Below, one piece after another: positions 23,428 to 30,370 of a stretch of DNA of 60,835 nt (the first letter of the stretch is position 1; every line of letters starts with the position of its first letter). The DNA is from Andreprevotia chitinilytica DSM 18519 (lineage in GTDB: Bacteria > Pseudomonadota > Gammaproteobacteria > Burkholderiales > Chitinibacteraceae): contig NZ_JONM01000024.1 in assembly GCF_000711875.1 (NCBI RefSeq), positions 1 through 60,835 of the forward strand, read 5' to 3'. The notes under the pieces are model-generated. The model made no database searches. It saw only the letters and a program-made list of their open reading frames with translations, and was not told the origin of the DNA. The translations under genes and the position numbers were made by a program.

Positions 23428-23757
23428 ATGAACGCTTTTGACATCTTCCGCGTGGCCCAAAGCGGCATGGATCGGCAGCAGCAGACATTGCATGCCCTTG
23501 GTGCGCACATGGCCACCATGCCGGCGCAAATGCCTGCCGACAGCGGCTTTGCGCAGCATCTGCAGCAATTGGAACAACACCCCGCCGGGGAGCCAGGCGC
23601 TGCCGCTGCTGCGGATCAACCCGTGCAAGACGATGTGTCCTGGCTCGGTACGGTATTGGGCGTGACTGAATCACTGCGTCTGTACCGCATGAATGCAACG
23701 GTCGCCAATGCGGCCAAAAGCATGATCGAGCGCTCTTTGGATATTTCTGGAAAATAA
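23428..23757 (+). CDS. Mini FlgC-like rod protein
   Basis: 109 residues. The N-terminus MNAFDIFRVAQSGMDRQQQTLHALGAHM fits FlgC (FDIFxISxSGMxAQRxRLNVIASN). The C-terminus VTESLRLYRMNATVANAAKSMIERSLDISGK fits the FlgC end (SRSYQANVxVLNxAKSMMxKTLDIG). The intervening beta domain of normal FlgC (about 135 residues in total) is replaced by a short Pro/Ala/Gln linker. It begins two bases after the preceding stop. Confidence 0.65.
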   Translation: MNAFDIFRVAQSGMDRQQQTLHALGAHMATMPAQMPADSGFAQHLQQLEQHPAGEPGAAAAADQPVQDDVSWLGTVLGVTESLRLYRMNATVANAAKSMIERSLDISGK

Positions 23758-23769
23758 GGCAATAAGTTC

Positions 23770-24081
23770 ATGACGAATTTCTCACTTGCCACAGTGGCTC
23801 CCGTTGCATTACCGGAGCTCAATGTAGCTCCGGACCTCCAATCGCCTCGCAACTCGGCTGTTTCAGGTTTCTCCGCCGTTACCGATCAATTAGACAAGAT
23901 GGCGCAAACACTGTCTGCCAATGAAGCCGCTACGGCCGATTTTGCCCGTGGCAGCTCGGCGATTCCAACCCATGAGTTGATGATCCGCATGGAATCGGCA
24001 CGCCTTGATCTCGCCTTGACCCTGCAAGTGCGTAACAAATTATTGGAAGCGGTGCAGGAAATCTACCGCACCCAGATTTAA
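23770..24081 (+). CDS. fliE: FliE-like MS-ring/rod adaptor
   Basis: 103 residues, normal FliE size. The C-terminal ELMIRMESARLDLALTLQVRNKLLEAVQEIYRTQI is the conserved FliE signature, ending in a Q-I/V close. FliE joins the MS-ring to the first rod subunit. It lies between the FlgC-like gene and fliF, as in many flagellar operons. Confidence 0.9.
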   Translation: MTNFSLATVAPVALPELNVAPDLQSPRNSAVSGFSAVTDQLDKMAQTLSANEAATADFARGSSAIPTHELMIRMESARLDLALTLQVRNKLLEAVQEIYRTQI

Positions 24082-24090
24082 GGTCGTTTC

Positions 24091-25458
24091 ATGGCAATGC
24101 TTGCCACACTATTCAATAAAGGCAAATCCATTTTCATCGTGCTGGTGATTGGCTTTGTGCTGATCGTTTCCGGCGGGATTTATTGGCTGCTTTATCCGCG
24201 CCCGGCTACTTTGGTTTCCGGGCTTGATCCGCAAAAAGCATTGCTGGTTACGCAATTGCTCGATAAGGAAAAAATTCCTTATACGCTGAGTGACGGCGGG
24301 ATGACGATTGCCGTAGACCAAGCCGAGCTCGATCAAGCCCGGTTGAAGGTCTACGCCGCCGATTCATCGCTGGCGAATGAAGTCGGACTGGAGATTTTCT
24401 CCGGCAATGATCTGGGCATGACCGACTTCACCCAGCACGTGAATCTAGTGCGTGGCCTGCAAGGTGAGCTATCGCGCACCATCAGCCGCTTGCCCGGCAT
24501 TGCCGATGCGCGGGTGCATATCTCCATTCCCGAGATGTCTGGTGGTGCCAGAGCCCGCAACGTGCGTCCGCAAGCCGCCGTGACCGTCAATGCCAAACAG
24601 CCGATGTCCACCGAACAGGTCAGCGCCATTCAGCAACTGGTGGCTGCTGCGGTGCCCGGCATGACAGCCAGTGAAGTTGCCGTGATTGATGGCCAGGGCG
24701 TGCCGGTTGCTGGCGCGGGCACGCAAGCTGCCGACAACCCGGCCAGCCGCCGCAATCAGGACATCTATCTGGAAAACCAGGTGCGCAAAGTGCTGCTGCC
24801 GGTGATCGGGCCGCAAGGCAATTTATCGGTTGCCGTTGCCGTGACGTACACCCAGCAGCAGCGCAAGACATCGCGCGAAGAGTTGCTGCCTTCCGGCGCG
24901 TGGCGTGGTATGCCGGTCGGCTTGCTGCAAAACGGCAAATTACGTTACCCCGAGGTGCAACCCGAAGAGGGGCCGTCGACCACGACGGCGGATGCAGACC
25001 CGGCAGCCGAGGGCAGTACCGAGCTGACCTTCGCGCATGGCCGCTATGTGGAGCAAGTTGACGAAGCGCCCAGCAAGATCGCGCGTATCTCCGTCAGCGC
25101 GATTGTCGGCGCCGCCGCGCACTCGCTGGAAACGCAAGACTACGAAAAGCTCATCGCAGATGCCTTGGGATTGGACAGCAAGCGCGGCGATCACGTCACG
25201 GTGCGGGTGCTGGCGAGCAATAGCCCAGTGATTGCAAGCGGTGACGCTGGCCCTACACCGGCCAACATTGCGGCGCCGATAGCGGCATCCGTCCCAAAGG
25301 GAGCTGAAGCGGGCGATCTGCAAAGCTGGATCAATCGCAGTGGTTTCGTATTGGGTTGCCTGTGCCTTCTTGCCTTGGCGTGGCTGTTGCTGCGCCGTCC
25401 GCAACGGCGCGCGCGTGCACTGGCAGAACTCCGTGCCCATTTGCGGCGGAGCCGTTAA
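24091..25458 (+). CDS. fliF: Short FliF-like MS-ring protein
   Basis: 455 residues against roughly 530-570 in standard FliF. A first membrane helix lies at about 13-35. Ring-building YscJ/FliF domains follow, with LVSGLDPQKALLVTQLLDKEKIPYTLSDGG and ARVHISIPE motifs. A second membrane helix is at about 413-431. Only about 24 mostly basic residues follow it. Normal FliF has a longer cytoplasmic tail here that binds FliG, so the rotor attachment site appears missing. This resembles the SctJ situation in injectisomes. The FliF fold itself is confident. Confidence 0.92.
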   Translation: MAMLATLFNKGKSIFIVLVIGFVLIVSGGIYWLLYPRPATLVSGLDPQKALLVTQLLDKEKIPYTLSDGGMTIAVDQAELDQARLKVYAADSSLANEVGLEIFSGNDLGMTDFTQHVNLVRGLQGELSRTISRLPGIADARVHISIPEMSGGARARNVRPQAAVTVNAKQPMSTEQVSAIQQLVAAAVPGMTASEVAVIDGQGVPVAGAGTQAADNPASRRNQDIYLENQVRKVLLPVIGPQGNLSVAVAVTYTQQQRKTSREELLPSGAWRGMPVGLLQNGKLRYPEVQPEEGPSTTTADADPAAEGSTELTFAHGRYVEQVDEAPSKIARISVSAIVGAAAHSLETQDYEKLIADALGLDSKRGDHVTVRVLASNSPVIASGDAGPTPANIAAPIAASVPKGAEAGDLQSWINRSGFVLGCLCLLALAWLLLRRPQRRARALAELRAHLRRSR

Positions 25459-25460
25459 CC

Positions 25461-25829
25461 ATGCGGGATCGCGATCAATTCATCGAACTGGTATTGGCGA
25501 CCGGCTTGCGTGCCCCCCAACTGCAAGTGCAACTGGATGCGGTTGAGTTCGCGGCTTTGCAAAGCGCGCTGGATGCCAACTCGCCTGAGCCAGCTGCATT
25601 GCCGGTGGCGGTTGCCGAGCTGCCACGGTTTGCTGGCTTGGGTGTCACGCTGGAGCCCTTGATGCAGCAGCGTTATCTCGCAACCGGAGAAAACGCCTTG
25701 CCCCCCGCTGCACGGGCTGCGCTGTGCCAGATTATGGGGTGGGATGCACACGTTGTTGCTGCCCAAGTGGAGCAGACACTGGTCGATGGTGAAGGAGAGC
25801 AGCATGGCTCGTTTACTGAAAACCAGTGA
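25461..25829 (+). CDS. Unidentified protein in the FliG position
   Basis: 122 residues, starting two bases after fliF and overlapping the next gene by 26 bases, so clearly in the operon. I do not recognise the sequence. It has no signal peptide, membrane segment or FliG motif (normal FliG is about 330 residues). It is acidic and Ala/Leu-rich, with a likely C-terminal helix ALCQIMGWDAHVVAAQVEQTL. Its slot between fliF and fliH is where fliG sits in flagella and where an SctK-type adaptor can sit in injectisomes. An adaptor role is only an inference from position. Confidence 0.7.
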   Translation: MRDRDQFIELVLATGLRAPQLQVQLDAVEFAALQSALDANSPEPAALPVAVAELPRFAGLGVTLEPLMQQRYLATGENALPPAARAALCQIMGWDAHVVAAQVEQTLVDGEGEQHGSFTENQ

Positions 25830-26496
25830 TTTTCCGCAAGCCAAACCGGCGACCAATATCGGTATGACCGCAGCGCCGGTACTGAATGCCAGCGCGCCCA
25901 AACCTGTTGTGCCGCCGCTGTCGCCCGCAAAGCCTGTCCTCGCAAATTCACCCTCTGCCCCGTTGGCAGGGCAATTTCAGACCATGCTTGGTAAGTCGGC
26001 AGTGCTACCGCCCAAGCCAATCGAAACCGGTGCAGGTCTGGACGATGAAAAGCGCAACCTGATCGCCACGTGCAAGCGGCTTGAGACCCTGCTGACCAGC
26101 ATGAATGCCGAGCTCGAACGGCACGAGGCACAAATCGAAGCCACCGCCGTGGATATCGCCATGGCTGCTGTCGCACAGATCGTTGGCGAGGCAGCACATG
26201 ACCGGGACGCGGCCTTGGCCATCGTGCGCAACAGCCTGGCAAAAAGCCGTGCCGGATCGATCACCTGTCTGTCTCTGTCCCCGCAGGATTACGCCTTCGT
26301 GGTCGAGCAAAACATCACACTGGGCGACCTGCGCGTCCTCCGCGTGGCACTTGATGCACAGATCAAACCGGGTGGCTGCCTGATCGAAACCGCTACCGGT
26401 ATCGTGGATGCGCGCGTAGAGACACAGCTGAAAAGGCTGCGCGATGTGGTGCAGCAAGAAATAAGCAGTGCCAAGGTCGCCCATGAACCGGTTTAG
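25804..26496 (+). CDS. fliH: FliH/SctL-like ATPase stator
   Basis: 230 residues from the ATG at 25804. A Pro/Ala-rich N-terminus (to about 80) leads to a helical segment EKRNLIATCKRLETLLTSMNAELERHEAQIEATAVDIAMAAVAQIVGE, then an alpha/beta C-terminal domain ending IKPGGCLIETATGIVDARVETQLKRL, which is diagnostic for FliH/YscL. It would tether and regulate the FliI ATPase. It overlaps both neighbours, and the next gene starts 14 bases before its end. Confidence 0.85.
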   Translation: MARLLKTSDFPQAKPATNIGMTAAPVLNASAPKPVVPPLSPAKPVLANSPSAPLAGQFQTMLGKSAVLPPKPIETGAGLDDEKRNLIATCKRLETLLTSMNAELERHEAQIEATAVDIAMAAVAQIVGEAAHDRDAALAIVRNSLAKSRAGSITCLSLSPQDYAFVVEQNITLGDLRVLRVALDAQIKPGGCLIETATGIVDARVETQLKRLRDVVQQEISSAKVAHEPV

Positions 26497-27150
26497 CCAA
26501 GCCTTGGATCGGGAAGCTCTCACCTTGCGCGTCGGCCGCATCGTGCGCACCAGCGGCACGATCATCGAAGCAGCTGGCCCCGATGCCTGCGTGGGCGAGA
26601 TTTGCACGATCGTTCCCAGCCACGGCCGGGAGGCGATCGAGGCTGAAGTCATCGGTATCGAGAACGGCCATACGCTGCTATTCCCCTACGGTGAAATGCA
26701 CGGTGTCTCTATCGGCTGCGAAGTCGTAGCGACCGGGCGCTTGCCGGTGGCACCCGTTGCCGGGGAGATGGGCGGTCTGGTCCTGAATGCCTTTGGCGAA
26801 TCCTTTGATCCGGCCAAGCCTTTCCAACCAACCTCGTCGCGCGCCTTGCATCCGCCGCCGTTGAATCCCTTGCAGCGCGAGCCGGTCAAGCAGCGCGTGC
26901 AGACCGGCGTGCGTGCCATCGATCAATTCCTCACGCTTGGGCGAGGCCAGAAGATCGGCCTGTTCGCCGGCGGTGGCGTGGGCAAGACCTCCTTGCTGCA
27001 GCAAATCATTCAAGGCACGGATGCGGATTTGTGCGTGATCGCGCTGGTGGGCGAGCGTGGGCGGGAAGTGCTGGATTTCGTCCACCACGTTGATCGCCTT
27101 GGCTTGCGCAACCGCACGGTCATTGTCGCCGCCACATCGGATCAGCCTGC
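26483..27150 (+). pseudogene. fliI: fliI ATPase, 5' fragment fused in frame to RHS sequence
   Basis: The ATG at 26483 begins a normal FliI/SctN ATPase: N-terminal beta barrel, then TGVRAIDQFLTLGRGQKIGLFAGGGVGKTSLLQQI with Walker A near residue 165, the GERGREV catalytic segment, and RNRTVIVAATSDQPA at the end. FliI should continue with LxR, Walker B and the C-terminal domain (about 440 residues in all). Here it switches after about 223 residues to YD-repeat sequence without a stop. The ATPase lacks Walker B and cannot be functional. The cause may be recombination, deletion or a misassembled join. Confidence 0.85.
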
Positions 27151-27676
27151 CATCAACGCCCTCACCCAACACACCTATGACGGGGCCGGCAACGTGCTCA
27201 CCACCACCGAATACGGCAAGGCGCTCGATTCCCCGGAATGGTGGACGCAAAGCATGGAATACATGGGCTACAGCGTCGCCCACGCCAGCGACCCCGCCAC
27301 CAACCGCACCACCACCAACCAATACGACAGCGCCAACCGCCTCAACCGCAGCTACGGTCCCACCGGCACGAAGACTGAGTACGGCTACGACGCCCTCGGC
27401 CGCCTCACCGATCTCTACACCTATGCCAACAACGGCAAACTGCTGAACCGCACCGACACCACCTGGGACCGTGCCGGCCGCAAGACATCCGAAACCCAAG
27501 GTGCCGGCACCAACGACGCCGCCACCAGGCGCAGGACGCGGTCGAGGACTATGCGACCAAGGCGCAGGCCGGTCGCAAACGCGCCGCGCCAAACGAAGAG
27601 CCTGCCTATGCGAACATGTCGCCCGAAGGCATCGCGCCCCAACTGGTCAACGGCGAATGGACGCTCCCGGCGGTAG
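27151..27676 (+). pseudogene. RHS/YD-repeat core fragment
   Basis: In the same frame as the fliI fragment, the sequence becomes RHS: HTYDGAGNVLTTTEYG, NQYDSANRLNRSYG, YGYDALGRLTDLYTY and TTWDRAGRKTSE are successive YD repeats. Near 27525 the RHS-like reading shifts to another frame (QAQDAVEDYATKAQ...), which leads into the toxin ORF. The end of this frame to 27676 is therefore probably out of register. The N-terminal part of an RHS protein is absent. GC is clearly higher than in the flagellar genes. Confidence 0.8.
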
Positions 27677-28536
27677 ACGTTAGCGCAACGCGCCTGTACG
27701 AGCCGCCGCCAGAGAAACCCATTGACCCCGCAACTTGGGTTGCAGAAGGCCGGGCGAAACTGGCGGCCTCACGTGAACCGGCCGGCTATGGCGACCTGTA
27801 CCTCGACACCGCACAAACTATCGGCAGCGGCGTGATTGCCTCGGTCGCCAACATGGTTCCCGACATGGTGAACGGCGCAGTGGGCTGGACAGAACAATTC
27901 CTGCACCAGAAGTCAGGCGCGTTCGGCCGGCTAGACCCGTGGTATGAAGTGAGGAATGGCGTGGCGCAAGACATCGTGGGTGACATCCGGGCGGTGGAAG
28001 GCGGGCTGACTGCGCTTGGGCCGCTGAAGTTTGGGGCGGCGGCTGGGCGATTGGGGACTGGAGCGCCGAGCAGTATGGCAGCCAAGATTTCTTTCGCGGA
28101 ATCTGCGAACAATATCGTAGATAAAACGTTCGGAATCAAAGCAGGGCAGCTCATCGCTGACAACCCAGTTGCTAGCGCCTATTACGCAAGATTACAGAAG
28201 CAGGGCACAAGTGTTGTTTTTATAAATGACTCGGCTATGAGTGATATGGCATTCTTTGAGGGTCAATACAACAAAGTTACTATTAACCTGTCGAAGCACT
28301 CTTCAGCGGAAGAGATTGCATCCACTATTGTTCATGAGTCCACGCACCAAGGCCGATATTTCAAGGACATCCCACTTGGAAACCAGTATGAAGAATATTT
28401 GGCACTTCGGAACGAAGAGTTTTTTGCAACTGGGGCGCGCCCTTCGATTGATATACGCCGTCAGATTTGGGTAGATGCCCAGCAGATTTATCCGCACTTG
28501 CCGCAAGGTAGAAGTCCGTTTGGAGGCCAGCAATGA
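27616..28536 (+). CDS. RHS-associated toxin C-terminus with HExxH metallopeptidase-like motif
   Basis: 306 residues from the ATG at 27616. The frame is open further upstream (QAQDAVEDYATKAQAGRKR...), and no ribosome-binding site precedes this ATG, so it is probably the tail of an RHS protein. Residues 1-155 include a hydrophobic linker (TIGSGVIASVANMVPDMVNGAVG) common before RHS toxin tips. From about residue 156 base composition drops. The tip contains TIVHESTHQG (His240, Glu241, His244), a zincin motif, followed by RNEEFF, which may supply the third ligand. A proteolytic effector is inferred. A small gene overlaps its stop by four bases. Confidence 0.75.
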   Translation: MSPEGIAPQLVNGEWTLPAVDVSATRLYEPPPEKPIDPATWVAEGRAKLAASREPAGYGDLYLDTAQTIGSGVIASVANMVPDMVNGAVGWTEQFLHQKSGAFGRLDPWYEVRNGVAQDIVGDIRAVEGGLTALGPLKFGAAAGRLGTGAPSSMAAKISFAESANNIVDKTFGIKAGQLIADNPVASAYYARLQKQGTSVVFINDSAMSDMAFFEGQYNKVTINLSKHSSAEEIASTIVHESTHQGRYFKDIPLGNQYEEYLALRNEEFFATGARPSIDIRRQIWVDAQQIYPHLPQGRSPFGGQQ

Positions 28537-28787
28537 ATCGAGTCTTAGCAAACACTGTGAGCAGTGTAGAGGCGATGCGCCTAGTGAGAGAAGGGCATGA
28601 GTTTGAGTGCCCAATTTGCCACGCTACAATTGAAACTATTCCCAAGGATTGGAGGCAAGGTATGCAGTTAAGTGGCCTTGCTTGTCCTACGAGTCAAAAG
28701 CACTTTCTGATTTACGGAGATGATGCTGATACGTTAAGGGAATATCGAGAAGTGCAGCGATTGAGAAGGGTTGATAAAAAAACCTGA
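28533..28787 (+). CDS. Candidate immunity protein with zinc-ribbon-like cysteines
   Basis: 84 residues; ATGA overlap with the toxin stop gives translational coupling, the usual toxin-immunity layout. CPIC (Cys26, Cys29) and a later Cys51/His57 could form a zinc site. I do not recognise the family. Its AT-rich composition matches the toxin tip rather than the RHS core. Function as immunity is inferred from position only. Confidence 0.6.
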   Translation: MNRVLANTVSSVEAMRLVREGHEFECPICHATIETIPKDWRQGMQLSGLACPTSQKHFLIYGDDADTLREYREVQRLRRVDKKT

Positions 28788-28814
28788 GGATGATTTCCTA
28801 TTTTCATGAATATA

Positions 28815-28843
28815 AAAACCGCCTCTCCCAAGGCGGTTTTTTA
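28815..28843 (+). terminator. Terminator after the RHS toxin/immunity pair
   Basis: AAAACCGCCT (28815-28824) pairs with AGGCGGTTTT (28831-28840) and is followed by T residues. Confidence 0.88.
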
Positions 28844-28866
28844 TCGATGCTCTTTAATAAAACAAT

Positions 28867-28977
28867 TTACCGGCGATCATTCCGATTTTCGAGCAGTAGC
28901 CTGAATTCCTGCGCCCCACGCGCCTCGTCGATTTCTTCCTGTCTCTCCTTCGCCATTCGCATGCCAGAACGCGCCAT
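28867..28977 (-). CDS. 36-residue ORF coupled to the upstream mini-gene
   Basis: The frame reads MARSGMRMAKERQEEIDEARG and onward, ending LLLENRNDRR. It is highly charged and helical. Its ATG overlaps the TGA of the preceding 48-residue ORF by one base (TGATG). It could be a separate peptide or the out-of-frame second half of a single protein. I do not recognise it with certainty. Confidence 0.4.
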   Translation of the reverse strand: MARSGMRMAKERQEEIDEARGAQEFRLLLENRNDRR

Positions 28978-29123
28978 CAAATATATGGGCGTGCGGGTTT
29001 GCACAAATGCGAAATGGTCTGGAACAGGCGTTCCATTTCGGCAATGCCGAGGATGCCGAGAAAGGCCATATGGCCGATGGTTGGGTGGGGCGGTGCCGGA
29101 ATGCTGTGCGGAGAATTGGGCAT
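28977..29123 (-). CDS. 48-residue ORF with strong ribosome-binding site
   Basis: AAGGAGG lies just before the ATG at 29123. The peptide contains HPTIGHMAFLGILGIAEMERLF and ends HLCKPARPYI. The longer frame extending upstream to 29336 has no support. Inserting one base, or a -1 ribosomal slip, at ATATTTGATG would join it to the next ORF as PYI-LMARSG. That points to either a recent frameshift or coupled mini-genes. Function is unknown. Confidence 0.45.
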   Translation of the reverse strand: MPNSPHSIPAPPHPTIGHMAFLGILGIAEMERLFQTISHLCKPARPYI

Positions 29124-29285
29124 GGGAGCCTCCTTTCTGAGTTGGTTTGCCAGCCCCTTCGCTCTCAAACGAAAGGGGGCGGGCGCTAGGCAAGGTTGAG
29201 AGACCGGCAGAAAGGACCCGGCGCATCCGAAGATGCCCCTACCCAGCACCCACCACAGAGGGCGCAACTCGGGTATGACGGACAA

Positions 29286-29309
29286 TAAAAAACCGCAATT
29301 GCAGCGGTT
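29286..29309 (-). terminator. Minus-strand hairpin with U tract (terminator or attenuator)
   Basis: On the minus strand AACCGC and GCGGTT (29304-29309 and 29291-29296) flank a short loop and are followed by TTTTTTATT. It lies about 165 bases before the 48-residue ORF and no upstream gene on this strand is close, so it may attenuate that ORF's transcript. Confidence 0.6.
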
Positions 29310-29455
29310 GTCCGCCTTTCTGAAACCGGCTCTCAAACCGGGTCGCGCTATTGAACGCGACGCGTTGAAAGTACCGCAGCCCCTCTAATGGGGTCAAGCC
29401 ATCTGCCGAGCCCGGCAACGCCTGCGAGTTTTTGTCCGTATGCCACGTGCGCCAA

Positions 29456-29483
29456 CCCCGGCCGGCGAAGCCGTCCGGGCTAC
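29456..29483. repeat. 28-base dispersed repeat, copy 2
   Basis: Inverted relative to the copy at 8612-8639; 26 of 28 bases agree after reverse complementing. Confidence 0.65.
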
Positions 29484-29598
29484 GGATTCCGCTTTTTGCA
29501 AAAGGGGTTTGGTGGGCCTTCGCTCTTGGATGCCAGATGTGGATTGAATAGCCAGTGCGTGGAAGACCCCACGTAGTGAGGTAGCGAGCGATATTGAG

Positions 29599-29985
29599 TC
29601 ACACCTTGCGTATCGGGCCGGGGTACTGTGCTACCAAGGAGTCGGCGGTGAGCAAGGTGATGCCTTCGATCAATGCCTGGGCGATGAGGATTCGGTCGAA
29701 TGGGTCTCTGTGGATCGCTGGCAGGTTATCTATGGCGACTGCATGTTCGCTACCGATGGGTAACTCGCTATAGCCGTTGTCCAGCAGCCCTCGGCGCAGC
29801 AGCCGTGCATTCACCTGGAAATCGGCCCGGCCCAGTCCGTGTTTGATGGCGATTTCCCATAAGCTGGCCGCGCTGAAAAACAATTCGTTCTCTGGTGTAT
29901 CAAGCAGGGTGCGGGCTTCGTTGGATAAGCGGTCTGGCTCTCCGGCTGCCCATAGCAGCAGATGCGTATCCAGTAACAGCTTCAT
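29599..29985 (-). CDS. vapC: VapC-type PIN-domain toxin
   Basis: 128 residues. The conserved acidic residues of PIN ribonucleases are visible in LLLDTHLLLW (Asp6), SLWEIAIK (Glu) and HRDPFDRILIAQAL (Asp), followed by TADSLV. These enzymes cut RNA, often tRNA or rRNA, when freed from antitoxin. The start overlaps the antitoxin stop by four bases, giving the usual antitoxin-first operon. Confidence 0.92.
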   Translation of the reverse strand: MKLLLDTHLLLWAAGEPDRLSNEARTLLDTPENELFFSAASLWEIAIKHGLGRADFQVNARLLRRGLLDNGYSELPIGSEHAVAIDNLPAIHRDPFDRILIAQALIEGITLLTADSLVAQYPGPIRKV

Positions 29986-30227
29986 GCTTCACCACCGAAT
30001 AGTTGTTCGATCTCGGTGCTCCCCATTCGGTCGAAGTCATCGGGCACGGTGATTTGCCCGGCCATGAAGCCCAGCCGCTTCACTTGCGTTGCCTCTGGCG
30101 CGTTCAATGCCATGACTTTGACCAGCGGTTTGCCTGCCTTGGCGATCACGAATGGTTCGCCGTTGGCGGCCTGTTCGATGAGCCGCGATAAGTGTGTCTT
30201 GGCTTCGTGGATGTTGACGGTTTGCAT
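29982..30227 (-). CDS. Phd/YefM-type antitoxin
   Basis: 81 residues from the ATG at 30227. The N-terminus MQTVNIHEAKTHLSRLIEQA is the Phd/YefM DNA-binding fold, followed by GEPFVIAKAGKPLVKV. The C-terminal DDFDRMGSTEIEQLFGGEA would wrap and neutralise the PIN toxin. It likely autoregulates the pair. The longer frame to 30284 is not supported. Confidence 0.92.
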   Translation of the reverse strand: MQTVNIHEAKTHLSRLIEQAANGEPFVIAKAGKPLVKVMALNAPEATQVKRLGFMAGQITVPDDFDRMGSTEIEQLFGGEA

Positions 30228-30370
30228 GGTGCGCTCGATTAAACTAAGTTGGGTTAGTCTAGTTTTGTGGGGCTGTGGTGGCAACCGCTCTGCGGCTTGG
30301 GGCTAGTGATTACCCCTGTTGCCCGCATGCACCGGGCCGACTAGCATCGCGGGTTTACGTGGGGATGGGC

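Larger units (their letters stand above)
29124..29598. other. Intergenic stretch without a supported gene
   Basis: No convincing coding region is visible on either strand. It contains a minus-strand hairpin with U tract, the second copy of the 28-base dispersed repeat, and otherwise unremarkable sequence. Confidence 0.6.

Noticed and set aside
25461-25829. Annotation of the 122-residue gene as FliG or SctK
   Set aside because: Only the position suggests it; length and sequence show no family motif.
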